Assembly: GCA_013288815.1 (NCBI GenBank)
Contig: JABDBD010000015.1
Span: 1 to 57,509 of the forward strand
Direction of reading: 5' to 3'
Length of the DNA stretch: 57,509 nucleotides
DNA from: Gammaproteobacteria bacterium
GTDB taxonomy: Bacteria; Pseudomonadota; Gammaproteobacteria; DSM-16500
The notes under the pieces were generated by a model. It ran no database searches and was not told the DNA's origin. It was given only the letters and a program-made list of their open reading frames with translations. Each line of letters begins with the position of its first letter. Position 1 is the first letter of the stretch. The position numbers and the translations under genes are program-made. This document shows, in pieces, positions 40,781 to 49,991 of the stretch.

Positions 40781-41938
40781 TAACTCAAAGCACTTGTCCC
40801 AGGCGACAATTTCACTATCGCTATAACGAAAGCTTTCCTGACCCCCATAAACTAAAAACGATCCTCTTGCTTTTTCGCCAGCTATTTTTTGCCATTTCTT
40901 TAATCCGGAAAGTAAATTTTCGCTAAAGGTCGCTGTTGATTTTATTTCTATCGAAAATAAATTAGACCCCGCTTCCAAAAGGGCATCCACTTCTGTTCCG
41001 AGATGGTCACGCCAAAAATATAAAGGAGCCGTTTTACCCTTTGCCGCATAAAATTTAATAATTTCTGCCAAAACAAAACCTTCGAAAATAGCGCCACGCT
41101 GAGCATGTGTTTGAAGATGTTCTGGAGATTCAATTCCCAATAAATGACAGACCAATGCACTTTCATAAAAATAAAGTTTTGGTGTTTTGACTAAGCGCTT
41201 ATTAAAATTCTGATGGTGGGGTTTTAATTGGTAGAGGATATAGCTAGTTTCAAGAATGCTTAGCCAATGAGTTGCCGTTGTTTGTGAAATACCACAATCA
41301 TTAGCTAAAGCACTTAAATTAAGTAATTGGCCATGCCTGCCCGCGCATAGTCTCAAAAAAAGCTGGAACGTCGTTAGCTCGCGAACTTGAATGAGGCTGC
41401 GCACATCTCTTTCTAAGTAAGTGCGAATGTAACTATTATACCAAACAGTAGAATCTAGATGCTCATGATAGGGTCGTGGATAGGAACCCAAGTAGAGGTG
41501 CTCCCAAAGCGTTTGAGTAGCTACACTAGTATTACTTAAATACTCTGAATAACTTAAGGGAAAAAGTTCTAAGACAGCAACGCGCCCCGTAAGTGTTTGG
41601 CTGATTTTTTCATTCAATAAAAAATTTTGAGAACCGGAAAGAATGAATCGTCCTGGTTGTGGGGTTTTATCCATTTCTTCTTGTAGATAAGAGAATAGTT
41701 CTGGAAAGTGCTGGGCTTCATCAATGATCCATGGTTTTTTGTTAGTCGATAAGAAGCTGCGGGGATCATTTCGTAAACGCAACAGACTGTCAGGTGCTTC
41801 TAAATTGATATAAGAGTAGTCTGGAAATAGCTGTTTAAGCAGCGTGGTTTTTCCACTTTGACGAGGGCCAGTCAATAAGGTGGCCGGAAAGCTTTTGGCC
41901 GTTTTTAGCAAAAAATCTGAAATAGAGCGTTCAAACAT
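40760..41938 (-). CDS. DUF4143/AAA-type ATPase
   Basis: A 392-residue protein of the widespread AAA_14 plus DUF4143 class. It has Walker A 'LLTGPRQSGKTTLLKQLF', Walker B-like 'KPWIIDEAQHFPELF', sensor 1 'RFILSGSQNFLL', 'LTGRVAVLELFPLSYSEYL', then a winged-helix-like region and the C-terminal nuclease-like DUF4143 core 'YFWRDHLGTEVDALLE...FSIEIKSTATF' with PD-(D/E)XK-style spacing (Asp, then Glu-x-Lys). The role of these proteins is unsettled; defence or mobile-element functions are proposed. The ATG at 41938, with GGGG 9 bases before it, is preferred to the upstream TTG. It overlaps the preceding gene's 3' end. Confidence 0.88.
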   Translation of the reverse strand: MFERSISDFLLKTAKSFPATLLTGPRQSGKTTLLKQLFPDYSYINLEAPDSLLRLRNDPRSFLSTNKKPWIIDEAQHFPELFSYLQEEMDKTPQPGRFILSGSQNFLLNEKISQTLTGRVAVLELFPLSYSEYLSNTSVATQTLWEHLYLGSYPRPYHEHLDSTVWYNSYIRTYLERDVRSLIQVRELTTFQLFLRLCAGRHGQLLNLSALANDCGISQTTATHWLSILETSYILYQLKPHHQNFNKRLVKTPKLYFYESALVCHLLGIESPEHLQTHAQRGAIFEGFVLAEIIKFYAAKGKTAPLYFWRDHLGTEVDALLEAGSNLFSIEIKSTATFSENLLSGLKKWQKIAGEKARGSFLVYGGQESFRYSDSEIVAWDKCFELLMQKIS

Positions 41939-41970
41939 AGGATATTGCCCCAAAAATATTACCTACAAAC

Positions 41971-41986
41971 AATAGGTTATCCTATT
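41971..41986. promoter_or_regulatory. Short perfect palindrome upstream of the DUF4143 ATPase
   Basis: AATAGG-TTAT-CCTATT lies 33 bases before the ATPase start and between it and the end of typA. It may be an operator; the regulator is unknown. Confidence 0.3.
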
Positions 41987-42029
41987 TCATGTAAATTTCC
42001 AAGTCTAAAAGTGAATTTTACATGATAGA

Positions 42030-43847
42030 CTAACCGCTGCTCTTCGAATCCCGCTTACGATCCGTCTCTTTCAAATATTTTTTTCGAATACGAATAGATT
42101 GCGGTGTCACTTCAACTAATTCGTCATCATCAATAAATTCTAACGCTTGTTCTAACGACATTTTAATATGCGGCGTCAAAATAATATTTTCATCAGAACC
42201 CGATGCGCGCATGTTGGTAAGCTGTTTTGCTTTGCAGGCATTCACAACTAAATCATTGTCGCGTGAATGGATGCCGACTATCATGCCTTCATACACTTCG
42301 GTTTGCGGGCCAATAATCATGCGGCCTCTTTCTTGTAAATTCCATAATGCAAAACCTAACGCAGTGCCTTGTTGATTGGAAATCATGACACCGTTTTGTC
42401 GATTGGCTAATGCACCTTTTACAGCGGGCCCGTAGTGACTGTATACGTGATGTATCAAGCCAGTTCCCGATGTTAATGTTAAAAAGTCAGTATGAAATCC
42501 GATGAGTGCGCGTGCGGGAATAATGTAATCTAATCGAACGCGGCCTTTGCCATCGGGGATCATATCTTTTAATTCGCCGCGACGTTCACCTAAACGTTCC
42601 ATGATGGTGCCTTGGTGTTCGCTTTCAATATCGACGGTTAAGACTTCATAAGGTTCTTGTAATTCATCGCCGACTTGTTTGGTAATAACTTCTGGACGAG
42701 ATACAGCAAGCTCATATCCTTCGCGACGCATGTTTTCGATCAAAATAGAAAGATGTAATTCGCCTCTGCCTGAGACTTTGAATTTGTCGGGATCTGCTGT
42801 GTCATCAACACGCAGAGCAACGTTATGCAATAATTCTGTTTCGAGTCGTTCGCGTATTTTGCGGCTAGTGACAAATTTGCCTTCTTTGCCAGCGAAGGGA
42901 GATGTGTTGACTTGGAAAGTCATGCTGATAGTCGGTTCATCAACTGTGAGTGGTGGTAGCGCTTCAATGCAGCTTGGATCGCAAATAGTATCTGATATCT
43001 TTAAGTTGTCGATTCCGGTAATCGCAATAATGTTGCCTGCTTCTGCGGTAGGAACTTCTGCACGCTCTAATCCTAAATATTCGAGTACTTGCAAAATTCG
43101 GCCCTGACGAACATTATTTTCTCTATCGATAATGCTGACTTGCATATTCGTTTTTGCTTGGCCACGCTTAATTCGGCCAATCCCTATCATTCCCACATAG
43201 CTGGAATAATCCAGTGTGCTGATTTGCATTTGGAAAGCGCCATTGGCCTCAACATCGGGAGCGGGAACGGATTTGACGATGGTTTCAAATAACGGTGTCA
43301 TATCTTCGCTGGGCTGAGATAAATCTAAGGTCGCATAGCCTAATAATGCAGATGTATAAACAATGGGGAAATCTAATTGTTTGTCCGTTGCGCCTAATCT
43401 GTCAAATAAATCAAAGACTTGATCAACTACCCAATCAGGTCTGGCGCCAGGCCGGTCAATTTTATTAATGATGACAATAGGATTTAAGCCTTGGTCGAAG
43501 GCTTTTTGCGTGACAAAACGTGTTTGCGGCATAGGTCCATCGACAGCATCGACCAATAAAAGAACAGAATCAACCATCGATAGAATTCGCTCAACTTCGC
43601 CGCCAAAGTCGGCATGTCCTGGGGTGTCTACAATGTTAATGCGATAATCATGCCATTTAATGGCAGTATTTTTCGCCAAAATAGTGATCCCACGTTCACG
43701 TTCCAAATCGTTGCTATCTAATACCCGCTCAGTATTATTTGTTTTTTTTGAAAGACTTGCGGTTTGTTGGAGCAATTTGTCGACCAGAGTGGTTTTACCA
43801 TGGTCAACGTGGGCAATAATAGCTATGTTTCTTAATTGTTCAGACAC
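42030..43847 (-). CDS. typA: Ribosome-associated GTPase TypA/BipA
   Basis: A 605-residue translational GTPase that binds the ribosome and aids 50S assembly and stress or cold adaptation. All G motifs are intact: G1 '[15 protein letters not shown]' near the N-terminus, the switch I 'RERGITI', G3 'DTPGHADF', G4 '[11 protein letters not shown]'. The EF-G-like domains follow, then the TypA-specific C-terminal domain ('[10 protein letters not shown]', '[17 protein letters not shown]'). Length matches E. coli. Its 173-base upstream region is shared with the divergent LRR-like gene. Confidence 0.98.
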   Translation of the reverse strand: MSEQLRNIAIIAHVDHGKTTLVDKLLQQTASLSKKTNNTERVLDSNDLERERGITILAKNTAIKWHDYRINIVDTPGHADFGGEVERILSMVDSVLLLVDAVDGPMPQTRFVTQKAFDQGLNPIVIINKIDRPGARPDWVVDQVFDLFDRLGATDKQLDFPIVYTSALLGYATLDLSQPSEDMTPLFETIVKSVPAPDVEANGAFQMQISTLDYSSYVGMIGIGRIKRGQAKTNMQVSIIDRENNVRQGRILQVLEYLGLERAEVPTAEAGNIIAITGIDNLKISDTICDPSCIEALPPLTVDEPTISMTFQVNTSPFAGKEGKFVTSRKIRERLETELLHNVALRVDDTADPDKFKVSGRGELHLSILIENMRREGYELAVSRPEVITKQVGDELQEPYEVLTVDIESEHQGTIMERLGERRGELKDMIPDGKGRVRLDYIIPARALIGFHTDFLTLTSGTGLIHHVYSHYGPAVKGALANRQNGVMISNQQGTALGFALWNLQERGRMIIGPQTEVYEGMIVGIHSRDNDLVVNACKAKQLTNMRASGSDENIILTPHIKMSLEQALEFIDDDELVEVTPQSIRIRKKYLKETDRKRDSKSSG

Positions 43848-43948
43848 GATTTGTTCACCTGAGTTGTCAAAAGGGCTGTATTTTACCTGAGCTTAACGAT
43901 TTTAGCTAATTAAGGATGTGATATTAAATTTTTTTAATTCTGTATCTT

Positions 43949-43968
43949 TTTAATACTATCTTAAGTAT
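43949..43968 (+). promoter_or_regulatory. PmrA-box-like tandem repeat upstream of the LRR-like gene
   Basis: TTTAATACT-AT-CTTAAGTAT closely follows the tandem cTTAATatT-N2-cTTAATatT element that the PmrA response regulator uses for many Dot/Icm effector genes in Legionella and Coxiella. Both TTAA cores are 11 bases apart. It lies 52 bases upstream of the next start. It is a single candidate found by eye. Confidence 0.45.
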
Positions 43969-44020
43969 TATGACGTATGATTTTCAATTACTAGTCTAAA
44001 ACAAGCCAGAGGAAATAGAA

Positions 44021-45466
44021 ATGCCTAAAATTAGTTTACAACTCATTGAAATAATGAAAGCGCAAGGCCAAGTCCCACGTATATCGATTAGTGGTATCGC
44101 TCCTGAATGTGATCAAGAGATAATGAATTCGTTTATAGATCAGGCCGCTCAATCTGGTGTCAATTCTGTATCGATAACAGTAATTGGTGCTAATGATGCT
44201 AAACAAGCGGGCATAGTGTTAAATAAAAATAGCAATATTAACATTCTGGGTTTTGTAAAAACGGGTGCAGCGAGTGTTTCTGCTTTTCTAAACAAAACAC
44301 CTGATCTTCAAAGTCAAATTAATACACTATCCCTAAGAGCGCTATCAGCGGATAGTATAGATGTTGTGATGGAGCAAATGACAAGCGGTGCGATGCCAAA
44401 TCTGACGTTAATACGTTTGTCAGATTTAGAGATTGTGTCGATACAAAAAATAATTTCTGCAGTGCCAAGTCATGTAACACTAAAACTTTGTGATATGGAA
44501 AATGAGAACACATTCGATGATGCAAAACTTCGAGCGATTGTTGATGCATTATGGGCTGTATTTCCGAGACGCATTAAAGTTGCTTCGAGGGTAATATCCG
44601 CAGCATGGTTGAAAAAATTTGATGAGATATATGATTTTACATTAGCCTCGCCTGTGCCGTTTCAATCTGAGGATGTAGACATGGACATCGATGATCCTGA
44701 GAATCCTTTACCAGCTCTACCTACTGCAGACGATTTGCAACTATTAGCAGATAGTCAAGCTCATGATTTATCATTACTCACTGGAATGAGTGAGTTACCC
44801 GAATACACTGAAGAAGAGCAAGCAATACAATGCCTTGATTGGACATTGCCAGACACGCTAAGTCGATTGGATGCGGGGGAGTCTGCACTTTCTATCCTGC
44901 AGTCTCAGTCTGCAGATCTTGATATGCAAGATGATTTTTCTCTGGAGGCTTCAGATGTTTTAGCTGTTAATTCCGCTGATATGTCAGCGGCTGCTTCATC
45001 ATCATCACAACCCATAAATTCAACACAAGCTATTTTAAGCGGGATAGATGAGCTTCAACAGGAGTTGGATGGTATGGCTGCTCGAATGAGCCCGATGGTT
45101 ACCCCACCCTTACAACAAGCTGGTTCAATAGGGGATGAGGTAGAGGCGCTCAAAAATAAAGTGGATGTTATTGTTGCCAAACAAGCTGCTAAAAAACAAA
45201 AAATAAATGTCACAGGTGCGTCTGTGGCGAAACCTGCTGCAAAAGAGGAAGATCTCCTAGAGCAGGAATTCAATCAAGTAGTAGCTCAACACGTCAACAT
45301 AGAAGAAGAGTACCAAGCTAGCTTGCGTCGTGTGGTGGCTGCTGCAAATTATGGTTTAATGGAAGCGGAAAGACATAGGAGTAGTTTATGGGCAAAAACC
45401 AGCGACCAACCTGCCACTGCTGCATCTACGTCTGAGAATAAACAAGGCAAGCGTAAGCAAATGTAG
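44021..45466 (+). CDS. LRR-like protein with acidic disordered C-terminus, candidate effector
   Basis: A 481-residue protein. Residues 15-190 show a repeating alternation of short hydrophobic strands and helices ('VNSVSITVIG', 'INILGFV', 'INTLSLRALSADSIDVVMEQ', 'LTLIRLSDLEIVSIQKIISA', 'VTLKLCDM'), which suggests a ribonuclease-inhibitor-type leucine-rich-repeat solenoid, though divergent. Residues 215-350 are acidic and Ser/Gln-rich, probably disordered. Residues 350-450 contain a coiled coil ('LQQELDGMAARM', 'EVEALKNKVDVIVAKQAAKK'), and the tail is basic. An AGAGGA ribosome site precedes the ATG, and a PmrA-box-like element lies 52 bases upstream. That layout and promoter suggest an effector, but there is no proof. 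Confidence 0.7.
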   Translation: MPKISLQLIEIMKAQGQVPRISISGIAPECDQEIMNSFIDQAAQSGVNSVSITVIGANDAKQAGIVLNKNSNINILGFVKTGAASVSAFLNKTPDLQSQINTLSLRALSADSIDVVMEQMTSGAMPNLTLIRLSDLEIVSIQKIISAVPSHVTLKLCDMENENTFDDAKLRAIVDALWAVFPRRIKVASRVISAAWLKKFDEIYDFTLASPVPFQSEDVDMDIDDPENPLPALPTADDLQLLADSQAHDLSLLTGMSELPEYTEEEQAIQCLDWTLPDTLSRLDAGESALSILQSQSADLDMQDDFSLEASDVLAVNSADMSAAASSSSQPINSTQAILSGIDELQQELDGMAARMSPMVTPPLQQAGSIGDEVEALKNKVDVIVAKQAAKKQKINVTGASVAKPAAKEEDLLEQEFNQVVAQHVNIEEEYQASLRRVVAAANYGLMEAERHRSSLWAKTSDQPATAASTSENKQGKRKQM

Positions 45467-45476
45467 CAGTAAACTT

Positions 45477-45496
45477 GAATAAAAGGGATTTTATTC
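45477..45496 (+). terminator. Hairpin after LRR-like gene
   Basis: GAATAAAA-GGGA-TTTTATTC is a perfect 8-bp stem 10 bases past the stop. It is AT-rich, with no extra T run. Confidence 0.45.
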
Positions 45497-45589
45497 GGAT
45501 TACCCATAAAATCATAGCCATCTTCAAATTTCATAGGCTAGAATACGTGCTTTATTTCGCGCGTGCTTTTAGCCTTTGAAGGAGTTTTT

Positions 45590-46996
45590 ATGGCCAATGT
45601 TATTAATAAGCTAATTGAAGAGCATCACGTTCAATTTGTTGACTTACGTTTTACCGATTTACGTGGAAAAGAGCATCACGTCACAATCCCTAAAAACAAA
45701 GTGGATGATGGGTTTTTTAAGTACGGTAAAGTATTTGATGGATCATCTATCGTAGGTTGGTGTCATATCAACAAATCGGATTTGGTTTTAATGCCTGATG
45801 CTGACACAGCTGTTCTTGATCCCTTCACTGAAATGTCTACTTTGAATATCCGTTGCGATGTCATGGATCCTGTGACAAAAAAAGCCTATTTGCGTGATCC
45901 AAGAGCAGTAGCAAAAAGAGCAGAAGCTTATTTGAAAAAAACAGGCATCGCAGATGTTTGTTATTTTGGCCAAGAAGTCGAATTTTTTATTTTTGATGAC
46001 GTTCGTTGGAACATTGGAATGAATGGCTGTTTTTATGAAGTGGATTCTCTCGAAGCTGCATGGAATTCTGGCAGCATCATTCAAGAAGGAAATATGGGTC
46101 ATAGACCGAGAGTGAAAGGTGGTTATTTTCCTGTGCCACCGGTGGATTCGTCTCATGATTTGCGAAGCGCGATGTGTCAATCATTGATGGAGATGGGGCT
46201 GATTCCTGAAGTGCATCATCATGAAGTGGCAACCTGTAATCAAAATGAAATAACAACTCGCTATAGCTCGTTGTTGGTAAAAGCAGATGAAATGCTTATT
46301 TTTAAGTATGTTTTACATAATTTAGCACATGCTCACGGAAAGACGGTGACGTTCATGCCTAAGCCGTTGGTGGGTGATAATGGAAGTGGTTTGCATTGCC
46401 ACCAATCCTTAGCAAAGGGCGGAAAAAATTTGTTTGCGGGTGATGCTTATGCTGGATTATCTGAAATGGCCTTGTATTACACTGGCGGATTGATTAAGCA
46501 TTCGCGTGCGTTAAATGCATTAACGAATCCGGCGACGAATAGTTACAAACGATTAGTTCCAGGGTATGAAGCGCCGGTTACTATGGTGTATTCAGAAAGC
46601 AATCGTTCGGCTGGCATACGTATACCACATGTGTTTAGCGAAAAAGAAAAACGCATTGAAGTTCGTTTTCCCGATGCGCTTGCTAATTCTTATTTAGCAT
46701 TTTCAGCGATGATGATGGCGGGATTGGATGGGATTCAAAATAAAATTCATCCTGGTGCAGCAGTCGATGATAACTTGTATGACTTGCCGCCTGAGAAATT
46801 AAAATCATTACCTAGCCTGTGTTCTTCACTGGAGCAAGCATTGGATTGCTTAGAAGCGGATCATGAATTTTTATTGGCAGGGGACGTGTTTTCTAAAGAT
46901 TTGTTAACGGCTTATATCGGTATTAAGCGTGAGGAAGCTGCTCGGGTGAGTATGACCACACATCCGGTAGAGTTTGATTTATATTATAGTGATTGA
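45590..46996 (+). CDS. glnA: Glutamine synthetase, type I (adenylylated subgroup)
   Basis: It condenses glutamate and ammonia to glutamine with ATP. The start at ATG 45590, with AAGGAG ahead, gives 468 residues, the standard GSI length. Key marks are 'DGSSIVGW' near the N-terminus, '[12 protein letters not shown]', '[13 protein letters not shown]', the ATP-site '[11 protein letters not shown]', 'NRSAGIRIP' and '[18 protein letters not shown]'. The adenylylation loop '[13 protein letters not shown]' with its Tyr near residue 397 is intact, so activity is probably controlled by GlnE. xthA begins 4 bases after the stop, so the two are likely one transcript. No sigma-54/NtrC site was seen upstream. 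Confidence 0.97.
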   Translation: MANVINKLIEEHHVQFVDLRFTDLRGKEHHVTIPKNKVDDGFFKYGKVFDGSSIVGWCHINKSDLVLMPDADTAVLDPFTEMSTLNIRCDVMDPVTKKAYLRDPRAVAKRAEAYLKKTGIADVCYFGQEVEFFIFDDVRWNIGMNGCFYEVDSLEAAWNSGSIIQEGNMGHRPRVKGGYFPVPPVDSSHDLRSAMCQSLMEMGLIPEVHHHEVATCNQNEITTRYSSLLVKADEMLIFKYVLHNLAHAHGKTVTFMPKPLVGDNGSGLHCHQSLAKGGKNLFAGDAYAGLSEMALYYTGGLIKHSRALNALTNPATNSYKRLVPGYEAPVTMVYSESNRSAGIRIPHVFSEKEKRIEVRFPDALANSYLAFSAMMMAGLDGIQNKIHPGAAVDDNLYDLPPEKLKSLPSLCSSLEQALDCLEADHEFLLAGDVFSKDLLTAYIGIKREEAARVSMTTHPVEFDLYYSD

Positions 46997-47000
46997 AGCG

Positions 47001-47774
47001 ATGGCATTTAAAGTTGCAACCTGGAATGTGAATTCATTACGCGTGCGGTTACCGCACGTGATGGATTGGCTTGACAAGGTAAAACCGGATGTGCTGAGTT
47101 TGCAAGAAACGAAAGTGCCAGATGAGAGTTTTCCGGTAGATGAAATTAAGCAGTTAGGGTATGAAGTCGTTTATAGCGGCCAAAAAGCTTACAATGGGGT
47201 TGCGATTTTAAGCAAGCAAAAAGGAGAAGATGTTCATGTAAACATCCCTAGCTTAGAGGACTTGCAGCGACGTGTGTTAGCAATAACAGTGGGTGATGTC
47301 CGCGTATTCAATCTCTACGTACCCAATGGCCAATGCGTTGATTCTGATAAATATCACTATAAATTGAAATGGTTACAAGCATTAACACTTTTTTTGAAGG
47401 AGCAATTAACGTTATATCCCAAGGTTGTTGTAATGGGAGATTTTAATATTGCCCCTCAAGATATTGATGTTCATGATCCTGTGGAATGGCAGGGCCAAGT
47501 ATTATGCACTGAACCAGAAAGAGCAGCATTTAACGAATTGCTTTCATTGGGATTTCAAGACTGTTTTCGCTTACAAACTCAGCCTGAGAACAGCTTTAGT
47601 TGGTGGGATTACCGTTTAAATGCTTTTAAACGCAATCGAGGCATGCGTATAGACCATATATTGGCAACAGAGGCCCTCGCTTCTCAGTGTATTCAATGTG
47701 GAATAGATAAGTCACCGCGTGGTTTAGAGCGCCCTTCAGACCATACACCCGTATTTGCTGAGTTTGTGACTTGA
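47001..47774 (+). CDS. xthA: Exodeoxyribonuclease III (AP endonuclease)
   Basis: A 257-residue base-excision-repair nuclease of the exonuclease-endonuclease-phosphatase fold. Motifs are 'TWNVNSLRVRLPHV' (metal-site Asn), 'DVLSLQETKV' (catalytic Glu), 'YVPNGQ', 'VMGDFNIAPQDIDVHDP' (Asp and Asn), 'SWWDYR', 'RIDHILAT' and 'SDHTPVFAEF' (catalytic Asp-His). The start is taken at ATG 47001, just after the glnA stop; an earlier in-frame ATG at 46974 overlaps glnA and adds residues not seen in the family. Linkage to glnA suggests read-through transcription. Confidence 0.95.
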   Translation: MAFKVATWNVNSLRVRLPHVMDWLDKVKPDVLSLQETKVPDESFPVDEIKQLGYEVVYSGQKAYNGVAILSKQKGEDVHVNIPSLEDLQRRVLAITVGDVRVFNLYVPNGQCVDSDKYHYKLKWLQALTLFLKEQLTLYPKVVVMGDFNIAPQDIDVHDPVEWQGQVLCTEPERAAFNELLSLGFQDCFRLQTQPENSFSWWDYRLNAFKRNRGMRIDHILATEALASQCIQCGIDKSPRGLERPSDHTPVFAEFVT

Positions 47775-47887
47775 TTCAAGCCAGTCTCTCCGTTATCATG
47801 GCCAGCTTATTTTTTATTTTGTTGGCTAGTTGATATTCGAGAGTGGCAAATTGACTAGCTATTTTATTTAGTTCAACGAGGTTTAAT

Positions 47888-48139
47888 ATGAAGCAAGATA
47901 TCCATCCGGAATATAAAGAAATCAAAGTAACCTGTAGTTGTGGCAATGTCTTTGAAACGCGGTCTACAGCCGGCAAAAACTTGCTCTTGGATGTTTGTGC
48001 TCAATGCCATCCTTTTTATACCGGCAAGCAAAAAATTGTAGACACGGCTGGACGAGTCGATCGTTTCCAACAAAAGTATGGAATGAGAGGCCGTGGTAAA
48101 GGCAAAGATGCAGCTGGGCAGCAAAAAGAAAGCCAATAA
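47888..48139 (+). CDS. rpmE: 50S ribosomal protein L31 (zinc-binding form)
   Basis: An 83-residue ribosomal protein. '[20 protein letters not shown]' with a CxC pair, then '[13 protein letters not shown]' with CxxC and the usual tail '[13 protein letters not shown]', identifies the Cys-containing (zinc, C+) type. It has a Lys/Gly/Gln-rich C-terminal extension. AACGAGG precedes the ATG by 8 bases. Confidence 0.97.
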   Translation: MKQDIHPEYKEIKVTCSCGNVFETRSTAGKNLLLDVCAQCHPFYTGKQKIVDTAGRVDRFQQKYGMRGRGKGKDAAGQQKESQ

Positions 48140-48155
48140 GGCTCGCTGACGGAAC

Positions 48156-48178
48156 GCCTGACATTCATAATGTCAGGC
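48156..48178 (+). terminator. Hairpin after rpmE
   Basis: GCCTGACATT-CAT-AATGTCAGGC is a perfect 10-bp stem 16 bases past the stop. It has the shape of a terminator but no T run follows. Confidence 0.6.
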
Positions 48179-48186
48179 TGGACTGA

Positions 48187-48285
48187 AGCTTAAGTTCTCA
48201 ATTCTGTAAGCGACGGGTAAGGGGTGCATTTAAGCTAAAAATACCCCTCACCCTAACCCTTTCCCACAAGGGGAGAGGGGATAGA
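48187..48285 (+). repeat. Dispersed repeat, copy A (upstream of malic enzyme)
   Basis: This roughly 100-base stretch, from AGCTTAAGTTCTC to 'CACAAGGGGAGAGGGGAT', recurs in inverted orientation at 49750-49859. It has two small hairpins (GGGGTG...ACCCC and CCC...GGG). The 'CCCTCACCCTAACCC' and 'CCCACAAGGGGAGAGGG' phrases are common in dispersed intergenic repeats of many bacteria. Confidence 0.7.
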
Positions 48286-48296
48286 AGAGCACATTG

Positions 48297-48315
48297 TGAT
48301 TTTCGCAACAACGTC
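48297..48315. repeat. Solo end of the MITE/IS5-type terminal repeat
   Basis: TGATTTTCGCAACAACGTC matches the right terminal repeat of the 84-bp MITE (17063-17081) at 17 of 19 positions. No matching left end or target duplication was found nearby, so it is a remnant. Confidence 0.55.
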
Positions 48316-48432
48316 TGAAACAAGGGGGATTTATAAAAAATCTCTCTCATCATCTCTTTTTTTACAGAGAAGAGCTCCCAAGAGGCGACAAACTCTTATT
48401 CAATAAAACCATTCACTAAGTTGATCGCTACT

Positions 48433-49656
48433 ATGTCAGAACATTTTCGTAAAGCGGCTTTGGAGTATCATGCAGGATCTGTGCCGGGTAAGTTAAGTGT
48501 AGAAATAACAAAGCCTACTGTTACCCAAGAAGATCTCTCTCTTTCTTATACGCCGGGTGTTGCTGAGCCTGTTAAGGAAATTGCAAAAGATCCAGAGTCT
48601 GCTTATTTATACACAGGCAAAGGCAATTTAGTGGCTGTTATCTCAAATGGCACAGCTGTGCTTGGATTGGGGAATGTGGGTGCGTTAGCAAGTAAGCCGG
48701 TGATGGAAGGCAAGGCGGTTTTATTTAAGCGTTTTGCAGGTATCAATGTATATGATATTGAAGTAGAGGAAGACGATCCGGCTGAATTTATTCATACAGT
48801 CGCTAGAATTGCTCCCACATTTGGTGGGATAAACCTTGAAGATATTAAGGCTCCTGAATGTTTTGTTATTGAAAAAGAGTTGCAATCGCGACTCTCTATT
48901 CCTGTGTTCCATGATGATCAACATGGTACGGCAATTGTGATAGCAGCGGGCTTGCTGAATGCCTTGGAATTACAAGAAAAACAACTCAATGATGTCACTA
49001 TTGTTTGTGCCGGCGCTGGTGCTGCAGGTCTTGCTTCCATGCAATTGCTAATTGAGCTGGGGGCTGATCCCGCTCGATTAATGCTGGTAGATAGAGCTGG
49101 TGTTATTCATTCAGGGCGGTCTGATTTAAATAGTTATAAACAAAAATTCGCAATCCAAACTGAAAAAAGATCTCTTGCCGGTGCATTGGAAAATGCTGAT
49201 GTCTTCATTGGCGTGTCAGGTCCTGGAATATTGACAGCTGATATGTTGGCTTCAATGGCAACTAAGCCAGTGATTTTTGCATTATCCAATCCAACGCCTG
49301 AGATTATGCCTGAGCTTGCTCATCAAGTACGTCAAGATATTATTATGGCAACGGGAAGAGGTGATTTTCCCAACCAGGTTAATAATGCATTATGTTTCCC
49401 TTATATATTCAGAGGCGCTCTGGATGTGCGCGCTACGTGTATTAATGAGGCAATGAAATTAGCCGCTGTTTATGCGATTAAAAATTTAGTAAAAGAGCCG
49501 GTTACACAAGAAATTCAAGCGATTACTTTTCAAAAAGAATTAGAATTTGGGCCTGATTATTTGCTTCCTAAAATAATGGATCCACGTCTAAGAGCCAGCG
49601 TATCAAAAGCGGTTGCAGAAGCAGCTATAGCGACAGGCGTGGCGCGTAAAAATTAG
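48433..49656 (+). CDS. NAD(P)-dependent malic enzyme (short form, no PTA domain)
   Basis: A 407-residue enzyme that decarboxylates malate to pyruvate and reduces NAD(P)+. Motifs are '[20 protein letters not shown]' (with the catalytic Tyr region), 'GIGNVGA'-like '[19 protein letters not shown]', '[15 protein letters not shown]', '[12 protein letters not shown]', the Rossmann motif '[12 protein letters not shown]', and '[20 protein letters not shown]'. It resembles the N-terminal part of MaeB but lacks the phosphotransacetylase domain of the 759-residue E. coli protein. The ATG at 48433 is chosen over an in-frame TTG at 48421; neither has a strong ribosome site. The gene is bracketed by inverted copies of a dispersed repeat. 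Confidence 0.93.
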   Translation: MSEHFRKAALEYHAGSVPGKLSVEITKPTVTQEDLSLSYTPGVAEPVKEIAKDPESAYLYTGKGNLVAVISNGTAVLGLGNVGALASKPVMEGKAVLFKRFAGINVYDIEVEEDDPAEFIHTVARIAPTFGGINLEDIKAPECFVIEKELQSRLSIPVFHDDQHGTAIVIAAGLLNALELQEKQLNDVTIVCAGAGAAGLASMQLLIELGADPARLMLVDRAGVIHSGRSDLNSYKQKFAIQTEKRSLAGALENADVFIGVSGPGILTADMLASMATKPVIFALSNPTPEIMPELAHQVRQDIIMATGRGDFPNQVNNALCFPYIFRGALDVRATCINEAMKLAAVYAIKNLVKEPVTQEIQAITFQKELEFGPDYLLPKIMDPRLRASVSKAVAEAAIATGVARKN

Positions 49657-49991
49657 GGCTTGTTTGTGAGTCATAAGCACTATCTCGTATAGCCCCCCCT
49701 TGAAAAAGGAGGATTTAGGGCTGAGGGATAGCCGCATAATTTCTATTGAGATTTTTTGCTTCTCTCCTTGTGGGAGAAGCCGCCAGAATGGCGGATGAGG
49801 GGTGTTTTTTGGCTTAAAATCACCCCTCATCCGTCGCTTACAGAATCGAGAACTTAAGCATCGTTTTTCAAATAGGGGCTGATTTAAAATTAGGCACTCC
49901 CCGCCCCGCCATTAATTTGAATTGACATCTGCTCGGTGGTCGGGAATCATGAAATATAGCACTGCCAAAACTTGCTGAAGGAATAAGTTAG
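49657..49991. other. 335-base intergenic region with dispersed repeats
   Basis: No gene is seen. It holds copy B of the inverted repeat and, before it (about 49694-49728), 'GCCCCCCCTTGAAAAAGGAG', another commonly dispersed intergenic phrase. GAAGGAATAAG before 49992 is the ribosome site for the MFS gene. Confidence 0.5.
49750..49859 (-). repeat. Dispersed repeat, copy B (downstream of malic enzyme, inverted)
   Basis: Its reverse complement begins GCTTAAGTTCTC and follows copy A (48187-48285) with about 85% identity over the first 70 bases. It carries an additional perfect small hairpin, CCGCCA-GAA-TGGCGG, that copy A lacks. Confidence 0.7.

Noticed and set aside
42679-43107. 142-codon plus-strand frame inside typA
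   Set aside because: Antisense shadow of a highly conserved gene.
48140-48432. Possible tRNA or small RNA near rpmE
   Set aside because: The hairpins are explained by a terminator-like stem and the dispersed repeat; no cloverleaf with a TTC loop could be drawn.
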